Made by a program: the position numbers and the translations under genes
Origin: Afipia sp. Root123D2
GTDB taxonomy: Bacteria; Pseudomonadota; Alphaproteobacteria; Rhizobiales; Xanthobacteraceae
Assembly: GCF_001425835.1 (NCBI RefSeq)
Contig: NZ_LMDP01000002.1
Location: 124,001 to 188,000 of the forward strand
DNA: 64,000 nucleotides
Direction: 5' to 3'
Shown: one piece after another, positions 48,852 to 58,248 of the stretch
How the letters are laid out: each line of letters starts with the position of its first letter
Numbering within the stretch: the stretch's first letter is position 1
Notes under the pieces: model-generated
Told to the model about the DNA's origin: nothing
Database searches by the model: none
Seen by the model: the letters and a program-made list of their open reading frames with translations, nothing else

Positions 48852-50876
48852 ATGGCGGATCGACCACGGAAGATCCTGATATGCTCGTGCGAGGACACGA
48901 TGAGCCTCGACGCGCCTGCTGTGCGCAAGGCGTGCGCCAGCGCGGAAATCTCAACCTACAGGCATTTGTGCCGAACTGAGGCGGAGCAATTCAGCGCAGC
49001 CCTGGAAGACGGCGCAGCGATAACCGTCGGTTGCACCCAGGAGGCTCCGCGTTTCTCTGAGTTGGCCGGTGAACGCGATGCTCCGCTCGACTATGTCAAC
49101 GTGCGCGAGACGGCGGGCTGGTCCACCGAAGGTGCGCAGGCAGGCCCGAAAATGGCCGCGCTGTTCGCAGCTGCGGCCGAACCCACGCCGGATTTTCCGC
49201 TCATCAACCTGTCGAGTGAAGGGGTCATCCTGGTCTACGGCCGTGACGAAAGCGCAATCGAGACCGGCAAACTGCTGGCCGACCAGCTCGACGTTACTGT
49301 CCTGCTCAGCAAGCCGGGGCCGCTGACGCCGGAAAGCGTCACCGTCTTCCCTGTCGTCAAAGGGACTATCCGCAACGCGGCGGGCCATCTTGGCGCGTTC
49401 GAGCTGACCGTCGACGATTACGCGCAGCCCCGGCCGTCCTCGCGGGACACCCTCGTTTTTGAGCCGGCGCGGGACGGCGCGGTTTCGCGCTGCGATCTCG
49501 TGCTCGATCTGTCAGGTGGCACTCCGTTGTTTCCGGCGCATGATTTGCGCGACGGGTACCTGCGGGCCGATCCGAAAGATCCAGCTGCGATCCTACGCGC
49601 CGTTCTCAAGGCGCGGGACCTTGTCGGCAGCTTCGACAAGCCGCGCTACATCAATTTCACCGCCGACCTGTGCGCCCATTCACGTTCGAACATCACCGGG
49701 TGCCACCGCTGCCTCGATCTCTGCCCGACCGGCGCGATCACGCCCGACGGCGACCATGTCATCATCAATGCGGAGGTATGCGCCGGATGCGGCCAGTGCG
49801 CCGCGGTCTGCCCGACCGGGGCTGCGTCCTATGCACTGCCTCCCGCCGATGCGTTGATCCACAAGCTGCGGGCGATGCTGATCGCCTATCATCAGGCCGG
49901 CGGCACCGACGCCATCCTGCTGCTGCATGATGGTGAGCATGGAACGCCGCTCATCGAGGCGCTCGCCCGCCATGGCGACGGCCTGCCCGCCAACGTGATT
50001 CCGCTCGCGGTCAACGAGGTCACCCAGGTCGGACTGGAAGCGATCGCCGCGGCCTTCGCCTATGGTGCGTCTCATCTTAGGTTTCTGTTGCGAGCACAGC
50101 CTCGCCATGAGACCGGCGGGCTCAGCAAGACGATCGCCCTTGCTGCAACGATTCTGGGCGGGCTCGGGCTTAGCGGCGAGCGGGTATCCGCGATCGAAAC
50201 CGATGACCCGGATGCACTCGGCGCAACCTTGCGCGGACTGACAGCCGCTCCGGCCGTGCGGCAGCCGGCAACATTCAGGACGGTCGGCCGGAAGCGCGAC
50301 GTGCTGCGCTTCGCCTTGCGCGAGCTGCACCGTGTCGCGCCCGAGCCGGTCGATGTGATCGCGTTGCCGGAGGGAGCGCCGTTCGGCACCCTCAATGTCA
50401 AAATCGACGGATGTACGCTTTGCCTGTCCTGTGTGTCGGCCTGCCCGACCGGCGCGCTATCCGACGATCCCGAACGACCAATCCTGCGGTTCGCGGAAGA
50501 TGCGTGCGTGCAATGCGGTTTGTGTCAGGCCACCTGTCCTGAAAAAGTGATCGAGCTGGTTCCGCAAATCGATTTCAGAGCGGCCACAGCCCGCGCCCGC
50601 ACGATCAAGGAGGAAGAGCCGGCGCTCTGTATCCGCTGCCATAAACCGTTTGGCGTCAAAAGCACGATCGACAAGGTTGCAGCAAAACTGGAAGGCCGGC
50701 ACTGGATGTATCCCAATTCCAACAAACGTGTCGATGCCATCAGAATGTGTGCCGATTGCCGCGTGATCGCGATGAGCGAGGAAGGCTTCGACCCGTTTGT
50801 CGGCGTCGCCGAACGACCGGCCCCACGCACGACGGACGACTATCTGCGCGAGCGCGAACAGAACGCAAAGAACTGA
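48852..50876 (+). CDS. Polyferredoxin-like 4Fe-4S protein linked to formate dehydrogenase
   Basis: 674 residues. The N-terminus MADRPRKILICSCEDTMSLD has two Cys and a CTQEAPRFSEL segment. Then there are 4Fe-4S motifs GCHRCLDLCPTGAI and CAGCGQCAAVCPTGA near residues 280-325, and CTLCLSCVSACPTGAL with CVQCGLCQATCPEKV near 515-570. CIRCHKPF and CADC at the C-terminus may bind a metal. It probably shuttles electrons, maybe between formate and another acceptor. It diverges from the ligase-like gene across 101 bp and converges with the WD40-cytochrome gene with no spacer. Confidence 0.87.
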   Translation: MADRPRKILICSCEDTMSLDAPAVRKACASAEISTYRHLCRTEAEQFSAALEDGAAITVGCTQEAPRFSELAGERDAPLDYVNVRETAGWSTEGAQAGPKMAALFAAAAEPTPDFPLINLSSEGVILVYGRDESAIETGKLLADQLDVTVLLSKPGPLTPESVTVFPVVKGTIRNAAGHLGAFELTVDDYAQPRPSSRDTLVFEPARDGAVSRCDLVLDLSGGTPLFPAHDLRDGYLRADPKDPAAILRAVLKARDLVGSFDKPRYINFTADLCAHSRSNITGCHRCLDLCPTGAITPDGDHVIINAEVCAGCGQCAAVCPTGAASYALPPADALIHKLRAMLIAYHQAGGTDAILLLHDGEHGTPLIEALARHGDGLPANVIPLAVNEVTQVGLEAIAAAFAYGASHLRFLLRAQPRHETGGLSKTIALAATILGGLGLSGERVSAIETDDPDALGATLRGLTAAPAVRQPATFRTVGRKRDVLRFALRELHRVAPEPVDVIALPEGAPFGTLNVKIDGCTLCLSCVSACPTGALSDDPERPILRFAEDACVQCGLCQATCPEKVIELVPQIDFRAATARARTIKEEEPALCIRCHKPFGVKSTIDKVAAKLEGRHWMYPNSNKRVDAIRMCADCRVIAMSEEGFDPFVGVAERPAPRTTDDYLREREQNAKN

Positions 50877-52181
50877 TTATTTTGCAGTCACCCGGGCGAG
50901 AAAATCGATAAGCGCCCGGCGGTCTTCCGGCGATGCGATGCGCTGCTCGGGCATCTTGGTGCCCGGCGTGTACGCCGCCGGTCCAATCTCAAAAAGTTTG
51001 GCGACGGATTCCGGCGTCCAGATAATGTCCATCTTCTTCAGCGCCTCGGAAAAATTGTAACCGGGCAGCGACGCGATCCTGCGGCCGAAGATGCCGGCTA
51101 ACGTCGGCCCTGCACGGGCTCCATCATCCTTCGATAATGTATGACAGGCGATGCAGGATCGGAACATCTCAGCGCCGTGATCGCCAGCGAACGCAGCCAG
51201 CGGATCACCGGGCGCGCCCATGACAGGCGATCCCATCAGTTCACCAGTCAGCGCGTTCCAGCGCCGGATCGTATGATCGGCACCGCCGGTCAACAACGTC
51301 CGGTCGTCCGCAAAAAAAGCGACGGACCACACCGGTAATCCCGGCCCCACCAACGTGCGCGCAATGGTCTGTGTGTTGCGATCGATGATTGTGACCGAAC
51401 CGCCAATACTGGCCGCAGCCAGCAGCGCGCCATCCGGTGAAACCGCAAGCGATATCACCGGCGTTCGGCCGGCCTTGGACTCGCCTGCGATCTTGCCGTC
51501 TCTGGTCAGAAAATAGACCTTCCCGTCCGCCGCGCCGGCTGCGATCCCGCCGTCAGAAGCGATCGCGACGGCATTCAGCGGCGACGGCAGGGTGACGACA
51601 TCCGGCGCGCCGCCGGCCAAAGGCCAGATACGCACTGTCAGATCATAACCGACGCTGACCAGCGATCGCCCGTCCGGCGTGAAGGCAACACCATTCACAT
51701 TCTGAGAATGACCTTCAAGCACGCGGGACTTACCGCTGCCGTCCAGCGGCCACAGCCGTACACTGCTATCCCATGATGCCGAGGCAAGCCTGGTGCGATC
51801 CGGCGAGATGGCGAGCGCGGCGATCGGCGCGTTGTGACCTGAAAGGATCGTGTCCGGCTGCGGCCGTCCGGCGCTCCAGATTGCAATCCGCGCATCCGCC
51901 CCTGCGGTCGCCATGCGCGTGTCGCTCAGGAACACGACCGCGTTCACCGCGCTCGAATGGAAACGAAGAACCTGTTCGGCGAACCCGGTCGCAACCGACC
52001 AGCGGATAACAGATGTATCGAAGCTGCCGGACAGAACGCTCCGGCCATCGGGTGAAATCGCCACCGCTCGTACCGGACCGCCATGACCGCGCATCTGCGC
52101 CATCGCCGCGCCCGACAAGAGAATCAGGATGACCGCAATGACGGTCGTTGGCGCGGCGCGAGTCACTGCGGCGCCCCGCAC
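50877..52181 (-). CDS. WD40-repeat/cytochrome c fusion protein
   Basis: 434 residues. Hydrophobic signal segment TTVIAVILILLSGAAMAQ, then seven or so WD40 blades (RGHGGPVRAVAISPDGRSVL, LSGHNAPIAALAISPDRTRL, LEGHSQNVNGVAFTPDGRSL) and a C-terminal class I cytochrome c with CIACH and the Met ligand candidate in TPGTKMPEQRI. It is a periplasmic electron carrier, possibly docking with the formate dehydrogenase or a reductase. GTG 52181 or GTG 52166 are the possible starts. The gene abuts the polyferredoxin gene. Confidence 0.9.
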   Translation of the reverse strand: MRGAAVTRAAPTTVIAVILILLSGAAMAQMRGHGGPVRAVAISPDGRSVLSGSFDTSVIRWSVATGFAEQVLRFHSSAVNAVVFLSDTRMATAGADARIAIWSAGRPQPDTILSGHNAPIAALAISPDRTRLASASWDSSVRLWPLDGSGKSRVLEGHSQNVNGVAFTPDGRSLVSVGYDLTVRIWPLAGGAPDVVTLPSPLNAVAIASDGGIAAGAADGKVYFLTRDGKIAGESKAGRTPVISLAVSPDGALLAAASIGGSVTIIDRNTQTIARTLVGPGLPVWSVAFFADDRTLLTGGADHTIRRWNALTGELMGSPVMGAPGDPLAAFAGDHGAEMFRSCIACHTLSKDDGARAGPTLAGIFGRRIASLPGYNFSEALKKMDIIWTPESVAKLFEIGPAAYTPGTKMPEQRIASPEDRRALIDFLARVTAK

Positions 52182-52214
52182 ACAACCTCATCGTCCTGCG
52201 GCGCGCGCCACAAG

Positions 52215-52400
52215 CTATGGGCCCACAAGGCCAGGCTCAATCCCATAATTGCCGATGGCCAGGACCAACATTTCACGGTGAAGATTGATTGCAGAAACCG
52301 CGAGAATGAAGAAAAGCACGAGGGCCACGACAACCAGAACCGGCGAAGCCGCATTACTGTTCGCTTCGCTTCGCAGAGGCTTTTTATCCATTACCCACAT
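52215..52400 (-). CDS. 61-residue single-helix membrane protein
   Basis: ATG 52400 (MWVMDKKPLRSEANSN) has GGAGG eight bases upstream, which supports a real gene. One transmembrane helix ASPVLVVVALVLFFILAVSA at about 20-40, then a short tail LHREMLVLAIGNYG. Unknown function. It lies 33 bp before the WD40-cytochrome gene in the same direction and may be translated with it. Confidence 0.55.
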   Translation of the reverse strand: MWVMDKKPLRSEANSNAASPVLVVVALVLFFILAVSAINLHREMLVLAIGNYGIEPGLVGP

Positions 52401-52725
52401 GACAAATGCCTCCGCTTCGGTTTACGCCGTTCGAGGTCATTCGCTGCGTTTTACCGGAGGAGATAGATCGATCTCCTGTCGGCGCAAAACGCCCGGGAGG
52501 AGTCATTCGCCGACGCCATCGGCGTTGCAGGACTCCATTCCCTCAGGGCAACTATACTCCAACAGCCTGCGGACGCCAATTCGTCGCCCGTTCACGATCG
52601 CTTCAAAAGCGCGCAGGGCGGGATGTGCCGTATCCCCGTCTGGAAATCTCTCCGGTGACAGCAGGCAGGTCGGTGGAGTGGGCGCCAGTTGCCGCTCCTC
52701 AAGTGCACCAAGGCTGAAGTTTTAC
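52401..52725. promoter_or_regulatory. Intergenic region with an inverted repeat
   Basis: 325 bp between the small membrane protein and the livF end. The repeat AGGAGAT / ATCTCCT with a 6-nt spacer at 52458-52477 may be an operator or hairpin for the minus-strand small gene. No supported coding frame. Confidence 0.4.
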
Positions 52726-53436
52726 TCAGCCAAAATACGCATCGCGCACTTCCTTGGTCTTGCTCAGTTCGCTGGCCGTCCCCTGCATCACCACCTTGCC
52801 CTTGGACAGCACGAATCCGTAGTCCGCGATGGCGAGCGTCTGATGCACGTTCTGTTCAACCAGAAAAACCGTGATGCCGCGCTCCTTGATCTGACGAATG
52901 ATACTAAAATTCTCTTTGACGAACAGCGGCGACAGGCCGAGTGACGGCTCGTCGATCAGCAGCAGCTTTGGCGCGCCCATGAGGCCGCGCCCGATCGAAA
53001 CCATCGCCTGCTCCCCACCCGACATCGTGCCGGCAAGCTGCACCCGCCGTTCGGCCAGCCGTGGAAACAGCCGGAAGATTTCTTTCATCCGCTCCTGAGT
53101 GACCGCGTCGGAAGGCTCCCGATACGCGCCGAGCCGCAAGTTTTCTTCGACCGTGAGTTTCGGAAACACCTTGCGGCCTTCCGGGATACAAGCGATTCCT
53201 GCGGCGATAACCTTGTGCGTCTGCAACGACGTGATGTCCGATCCATCGAACGTAATGCGGCCAGCTCGCGGCGGCGTTAGCCCAAGAATGGACCGGATCA
53301 GCGTTGTCTTGCCGGAACCGTTCGATCCCAGGAGGCAGGTCACGCGGCCTGGCTCGATTGTCAAAGAGACGCCTTCAAGCACGTCGGCCTTGTCGTAGGC
53401 GGTGGTGACGTTCTCGATTTCGAGCCGGCCGGACAT
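52726..53436 (-). CDS. livF: Branched-chain amino acid type ABC ATPase LivF
   Basis: 236 residues from ATG 53436, overlapping the LivG stop by one base. Walker A GSNGSGKTT, the PEGRKVFPKLTVEENL segment typical of LivF, signature MSGGEQAMVSIGRGLM and Walker B LLLIDEPSLGL. Energises import of branched-chain amino acids or other ligands of this class. Confidence 0.93.
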   Translation of the reverse strand: MSGRLEIENVTTAYDKADVLEGVSLTIEPGRVTCLLGSNGSGKTTLIRSILGLTPPRAGRITFDGSDITSLQTHKVIAAGIACIPEGRKVFPKLTVEENLRLGAYREPSDAVTQERMKEIFRLFPRLAERRVQLAGTMSGGEQAMVSIGRGLMGAPKLLLIDEPSLGLSPLFVKENFSIIRQIKERGITVFLVEQNVHQTLAIADYGFVLSKGKVVMQGTASELSKTKEVRDAYFG

Positions 53437-54209
53437 CACTCCACCCCCAGATAGGCTTCCTGTACCTGCCGGTCGACGGCGACCTCGCGGTACGGCCCTT
53501 CGGCGATCTTGCGGCCGAAATTGAGCACCACGCAACGGTTGGTGATGCGCTCGATGACGCCCATCTCATGCTCGACGATAACGATGGTGAGGTCCTTGTT
53601 GATGTTCCGCACCTGCAAAATATCGTCCATCAATGCCGCGGTTTCATCATGGGTCATGCCGGCCGACGGCTCGTCCAGCAGTAGCAACTTCGGCTGACTG
53701 ATCAGCGCCCGGCAGATCTCGATCCTGCGGCGGTCGATCATCGGCAGCCCGGCAACGGGCTCAAACATGCGGTTCGCCAGTTGCGGCTCGAAGACCTCGA
53801 TCAGGTTGCGCGCGGCATGATAATTTGCCTCAAACTCGCGCTTGAAATCATTCCGCTGCATCAGATTGAACCACAGTCCCTGATTCAACCGCTTGTGGTT
53901 TCCAATCATAATGTTGTCGAAGATCGACAGCGGCAGCGACAGTCGCGACCGCTGGAAGGTTCGGGAAATTCCGGCGTGATACACCGCACGCGACGACGAC
54001 TTGGTGATATCGGTGCCGTCGAAAACAATGCTGCCTGCGTTAGCACCGTAGATGCCGGTCACAACGTTGAAGAACGTGGTCTTGCCGGAGCCGTTTGGAC
54101 CAATCAGCCCGAGAATTTCGTTTGATACAACCGCAAGATCGAGTTTATCAAGCGCGACAACGCCACCGAACTTACGCGTCAGTCCCCGAGCCTCCAGGAG
54201 CGTGCTCAT
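53436..54209 (-). CDS. livG: Branched-chain amino acid type ABC ATPase LivG
   Basis: 257 residues from ATG 54209 (MSTLLEARGLTRKFGG), which makes an ATGA overlap with livM; ATG 54218 is an alternative. Walker A GPNGSGKTT, FNVVTGIYGANAGSIVFDG and LLLLDEPSAGMTHDETAALM, with ISRTFQRSRL of LivG type. Signature is altered to PMIDRRRIEICRALI instead of the LSGGQQ form, as seen in some LivG-family members. Confidence 0.93.
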   Translation of the reverse strand: MSTLLEARGLTRKFGGVVALDKLDLAVVSNEILGLIGPNGSGKTTFFNVVTGIYGANAGSIVFDGTDITKSSSRAVYHAGISRTFQRSRLSLPLSIFDNIMIGNHKRLNQGLWFNLMQRNDFKREFEANYHAARNLIEVFEPQLANRMFEPVAGLPMIDRRRIEICRALISQPKLLLLDEPSAGMTHDETAALMDDILQVRNINKDLTIVIVEHEMGVIERITNRCVVLNFGRKIAEGPYREVAVDRQVQEAYLGVE

Positions 54210-55369
54210 GGCCGCCATCCCGGGAAATAATTCCGCACCGGCCGCGGCAACAAGCCTTCAGGCCGGAATAGCAGCACCGCGATGACCAATCCGGAATAGA
54301 GCAGGAACCGGTATTCCTGAATGGTCTGCAATTTCTCCGGCACGATCACGACAATGAAGGTCGCCACCAGCAGGCCCCACGGATTGCCGATACCGCCCAG
54401 CAGCAAGATCGACACCAGGATCAGCGAGTCGGCGAAGGTATAGTTGTTCGGCGCGACGAAGCCGCCGACCATGCCGAACAGTGCGCCGGCTATTCCGATC
54501 AGAAAATTGCCAAGTAGAAATGACGTGATTTTCCAGCGGGCGATATCGAGCCCGAAGCAACTTGCGGCCGTCTCGTCGAGACGCAGCGCATCGAGATTGA
54601 GTCCGATCCACGAGCGTTCGAGGCGCCTCACCAGAATAAAGGTGACCACCAGCATCGCGAGGCTGAGAACGAAATAGCTGAAATAGAATGACAGCTCGAT
54701 GCTACCGATTGAAATGTTATCGTTGAATGACCAACCGAGGATCTTCATGCCAGGAACCTGCAACCCCTGCGGCCCGCCGAGAACGTCGTTGACCTCGAGG
54801 AAGGTTTTCAACAGCAGCGCAAACGCAATGGTGACAAGAGCGGCGTAGTGGCCGCGCGTTCGCAGCACGGGAAGCAGAAGCAAGGATCCGATCAACGCCG
54901 CAAGCAACCCGCCGATCAGCAGCACAAGCAGATGTGGGATCGCGGTGTGGGCATTCAGCACCGCCGACGTATACGCCCCGATCCCGAAAAAAGAGGCCCC
55001 GGCGAAATTCAGCACGCCGGCATAGCCGAACTGGATATTCAGACCCAGAGTCGCGACCACATATAGAAGGACGGTGACAAACAGCAGCAGGACAAAATGG
55101 TCCGCGTGGAAAAACGCTGCCACCACGAATGCCGCAAGAATCGCGAAAAGGCCGAGGCGTTGCTCATGATCGGCGAAGCTGCGGCTGACCGGATCAAGCC
55201 AGCCGAGCCAGTGGGCCGCGAGTGCGGCGGCAATGCCCGCAGCCAGAAGACCGATGATCAGCGACTGCTCTTCGACCGCCAGCAGCGCGATCAGATAGCA
55301 GGTCGCTATCGCCAGCGCGGCAATGCCGGGCAGCAGGGACGCGCGCTTTTCTTCCCCGGCCTGCACCAT
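54206..55369 (-). CDS. livM: Branched-chain amino acid type ABC permease LivM
   Basis: 387 residues from ATG 55369 (MVQAGEEKRASLLPG), two bases after livH; a longer frame would overlap livH. About ten hydrophobic helices. The LNIQFGYAGVLNFAGASFFG segment with IGAYTSAV is the LivM signature; GMVGGFVAPNNYTFADSLIL follows. Forms the channel with LivH. Confidence 0.92.
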   Translation of the reverse strand: MVQAGEEKRASLLPGIAALAIATCYLIALLAVEEQSLIIGLLAAGIAAALAAHWLGWLDPVSRSFADHEQRLGLFAILAAFVVAAFFHADHFVLLLFVTVLLYVVATLGLNIQFGYAGVLNFAGASFFGIGAYTSAVLNAHTAIPHLLVLLIGGLLAALIGSLLLLPVLRTRGHYAALVTIAFALLLKTFLEVNDVLGGPQGLQVPGMKILGWSFNDNISIGSIELSFYFSYFVLSLAMLVVTFILVRRLERSWIGLNLDALRLDETAASCFGLDIARWKITSFLLGNFLIGIAGALFGMVGGFVAPNNYTFADSLILVSILLLGGIGNPWGLLVATFIVVIVPEKLQTIQEYRFLLYSGLVIAVLLFRPEGLLPRPVRNYFPGWRP

Positions 55370-55371
55370 GC

Positions 55372-56292
55372 TTATACTCGCTCGCTTATTTTTTCCTGGA
55401 TCAACCCTGTTGGCCGCCACGCCATCAGCATGATGACGACGCCGAAGGCGAAAACATCCTTATAGGCACTGGCGAACGGCAGAGCGACCGAGCCGATGAT
55501 CTGCAGCGCTGCGAACAAAAAGCCACCGAGAATGGCGCCATAGATGCTGCCGAGACCACCGATGATAGCGGCTGCAAAACCGATGATGCCGAGATACAGC
55601 CCGATGCCGAAATTGATCTCATTATAATAGAGTCCGTTCATGATGCCGGCGAAGGCCGCCAGCGCCGAACCGATCGCGAAGGTAACCAGCACGATGGCCG
55701 TGAAGTTGATCCCCATGGTACGCGCAGTCTCTTCGTCTTGCGCCACCGCGCGGATCGCCAATCCAAGCTTGGTGCGATTGAGCAGAAACTGCAGACCGAC
55801 GATCACCGCGGCACCCGCCGCCAGCATGATGGCGTTGTCCAGCCGCAGGTTGAACTGGCCGATATTGATCGAATCTGTCGGCAGCAAGGCCGGGAACGGT
55901 TTCGGATTGGCGCCCTGCGGATAGAACAGGCGCACCGATTCCCGCAGCACTGTGCCCAGCATCAGCGTGATCAGCAGCGTGTTGAGAGCGGGCGCCGAAC
56001 GCAGCGGCAACACCAGATAGCGCGCGATCAGCATACCGAGCACTGCCATTGCGCACAGTGCGACGGTCGCGATGACAATCAGCAGCACCGGGTTCGAAAC
56101 GACGCCCATTGCCCGCAAGCCGACGAAAGTCGCAAGCGCCGCGAAAGCGCCGACCGTGACGACGTCGCCATGGGAGAACTTGATGATATCGAGGACGCCA
56201 AAGAACAGCGTGAAGCCGACCGCGACCAGAGCATACATCATGCCAAGCATTAGCCCGTTCATGATGTACTGGGCGAGCACTCCCAAATCCAT
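55372..56292 (-). CDS. livH: Branched-chain amino acid type ABC permease LivH
   Basis: 306 residues with eight helices. N-terminal LVAVGFTLFFGVLDIIKFSH with GDVVTVGAF is the LivH signature, AIRAVAQDEETARTMGIN is the cytoplasmic EAA-like loop, and LGIIGFAAAIIGGLGSIYGA is near the C-terminus. Two bases separate its stop from livM. Confidence 0.92.
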   Translation of the reverse strand: MDLGVLAQYIMNGLMLGMMYALVAVGFTLFFGVLDIIKFSHGDVVTVGAFAALATFVGLRAMGVVSNPVLLIVIATVALCAMAVLGMLIARYLVLPLRSAPALNTLLITLMLGTVLRESVRLFYPQGANPKPFPALLPTDSINIGQFNLRLDNAIMLAAGAAVIVGLQFLLNRTKLGLAIRAVAQDEETARTMGINFTAIVLVTFAIGSALAAFAGIMNGLYYNEINFGIGLYLGIIGFAAAIIGGLGSIYGAILGGFLFAALQIIGSVALPFASAYKDVFAFGVVIMLMAWRPTGLIQEKISERV

Positions 56293-56323
56293 GGCTTCTA
56301 AATCCCGCGCGCCGACAATGAAA

Positions 56324-56349
56324 CGGCGGAGCGCCGGAGCGCCCCGCCG
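56324..56349 (-). terminator. Hairpin between livK and livH
   Basis: Arms CGGCGGAGCGC and GCGCCCCGCCG around a CGGA loop, with one mismatch (A opposite C). It lies directly between the binding protein stop and the permease start, as for the Bug-tctB hairpin at 11979, and may attenuate transcription into the membrane genes. Confidence 0.6.
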
Positions 56350-56355
56350 CGAAGC

Positions 56356-57528
56356 TTACTTCTGGCCCGGCAGCTTGCGCTTGCCGGAGGCGTATTCGCT
56401 GTCATCCCATTCAATGAACTTGCCATCCTGGATCACGTATTTGGTAATCACCGCCACCGTGTTCTGGCCGTGATCATCGAACGTAATCTTGCCGACAATG
56501 GAATCCTGGTCCTTCACGTTGGCAAGATCGGCAATCACCTTCTTGCGGTTGGGGCCGACCTTCTCGATGGAGTTCAGCAACATGTCCATCGCGGCATAAG
56601 CGAACGCGCCGTACGCCTCCGGCGGATTGTCGTATTTCTGCGCGGTGTATTTCTCCATGAAGAACTTGCCGCCCGGAAGTTTTTCCGTCGGCGCGCCTTC
56701 ACGGAAGGCCAGTGTGCCCTCGGCCAGCGGGCCTAATCCTTGAATGAAGGCATCGGAGACGATGCCGGAGGTGCCGTCGAACACCGCCTTGATACCGAGC
56801 TTGTCCATCTGCGCGCGGATGCGAACGCCGATCGGCGTCAAACCACCAAAATAGACCACTTCCGGATTCAGCGCCTTGATCTGCGTGAGTTCGGCGGTGA
56901 AGTCCTGCTGATCGGCGGTGACGCCGAAAGTCCCGACGACCTTGCCGCCAAGCTTCGTCAGCGCCTTGGTGAAGTACTCATTGTGACCCTTGCCGTAATC
57001 GGTGGTGTCGTGAATGATGGCGACGTTCTTGTATCCGAGCTTGGTGATCAACGCGGCATTGGCGTCATTCTGGTTGATCATGGTGCCGTTGACGCGATGG
57101 ATCTCGGCGTACTTGTTGCGGTAAGTGATGTCGGGCAGCACAGCGCCCCAGACGATCACCGGCAGGCCGAACTTGTGATAGACATCGACGGCTGCGATCG
57201 CCGTCGATGAACAGTAGTGCGTTGCAGCACCGATAATTTCCTTATCCGCCGCAAGCTTGGTGGCAGCCTGAACGGCGACATTCGGCTTGCACTCGTCATC
57301 GAGCACGACCAGTTCGTACTCGTATTTCGCCTTCGGATCGGCATTGCGAAGCTTGACCGCCAGATCGGCGGAGTTACGGCCTCCGAGGCCGTTGACCGAA
57401 ACACCTCCGGTCAGCGGTCCGATAAAGCCGACCTTGACCTTGTCCTTCGCCTGCGCAGTCGAGGTCAGTGCCCCGACGATAAGCGCGCACCCAAAAATCG
57501 TACTCAATTGCCTGGCGAATCTGGACAT
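56356..57528 (-). CDS. livK: Branched-chain amino acid type ABC substrate-binding protein LivK
   Basis: 390 residues. MSRFARQLSTIFGCALIVGA with STAQAK is a Sec signal peptide. KDKVKVGFIGPLTGGVSVNG and HYCSSTAIAAVDVYHKFGLP with NAALITKLGYKNVAIIHDTT are typical of the Leu/Ile/Val-binding fold. Aromatic or amide ligands also occur in this class, so the ligand is unknown. It precedes livHMGF in the same transcript and faces the nirK promoter region. Confidence 0.92.
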   Translation of the reverse strand: MSRFARQLSTIFGCALIVGALTSTAQAKDKVKVGFIGPLTGGVSVNGLGGRNSADLAVKLRNADPKAKYEYELVVLDDECKPNVAVQAATKLAADKEIIGAATHYCSSTAIAAVDVYHKFGLPVIVWGAVLPDITYRNKYAEIHRVNGTMINQNDANAALITKLGYKNVAIIHDTTDYGKGHNEYFTKALTKLGGKVVGTFGVTADQQDFTAELTQIKALNPEVVYFGGLTPIGVRIRAQMDKLGIKAVFDGTSGIVSDAFIQGLGPLAEGTLAFREGAPTEKLPGGKFFMEKYTAQKYDNPPEAYGAFAYAAMDMLLNSIEKVGPNRKKVIADLANVKDQDSIVGKITFDDHGQNTVAVITKYVIQDGKFIEWDDSEYASGKRKLPGQK

Positions 57529-58080
57529 TATGTCTCTCCGTCTGGTGATGTTTCCAATTTCGGTAGGACAGCTCCGGTCCGTTGATGCTTCCGAAGCCTC
57601 CTGTTCAAATCAGTTCATTTGTTATCCCGAGCATGTATGCTGTGGCAGAGGTTTGAAAGCGTCAGCGGACATTTCTCAGGCGTCCTAATCAGATGTCTTA
57701 AATTAATAAGCGTGCGTCACTTCGGAGTCTATCCCGCCGTTCAAGTTCGCAGGTATGGCGATGCGGTCGGCCGAGAGCTTTCAGCGAAAAACGGATGCGT
57801 CCCACAAGGCAATCAGCGACAGCGGCGCAAATCAGCGCCCGATCTGGGCACTCATCCGCGAGGCCTTCCGCAGCGGGGCTCGCCGGGCGACACGTTCCCC
57901 GCCTCTCATAGGCGCCGATCTCTGGCGCAAGGAGGGATGCCGGCAATAGTGCGAGTACACTTGGCGGCGCAGCCATTCCCATGACGCGCGCACTGCAACA
58001 TCACCTGACAAGGTGAGTGGATTCCGGTCGCCGGTCTGGTGCCCGGGACCGGCCGCGCGCCGACGCTAAATTCAAACAAA
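57529..58080. other. Divergent control region between livK and nirK
   Basis: About 550 bp without a supported gene. The 94-residue and 121-residue frames inside it have no recognisable motifs and lack clear ribosome-binding sites. A stem GCCGGTC / GACCGGC at 58030-58053 lies before the Fnr-type box. Both livK and nirK promoters must be here. Confidence 0.6.
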
Positions 58081-58094
58081 TTGATCGAGCGCAA
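58081..58094. promoter_or_regulatory. Crp/Fnr-type box upstream of nirK
   Basis: TTGATCGAGCGCAA, the TTG-N8-CAA form used by Fnr, FixK and NnrR regulators; the left half TTGAT matches the consensus and the right half is CGCAA for ATCAA. It is 155 bp upstream of the nirK start codon, so transcription is probably activated by low oxygen or NO. Confidence 0.6.
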
Positions 58095-58248
58095 TGACGG
58101 CGTTCCTCAACCTCCATACCAAAGATGAAGAATAGTACTCGGACGCACGGTAGCGGCGCGAGATAGATTTGTTGTGCTTTTCCGCGTCAGCTTTTGGCCC
58201 GACTGTATCCGGCGCCTGCAGTCAAACTCAAACCCGGGGACGACAATC

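Noticed and set aside
57619-57984. Open frames of 121 (plus) and 94 (minus) residues between livK and nirK
   Set aside because: No motif, no ribosome-binding site and mutual overlap. Left as a control region.
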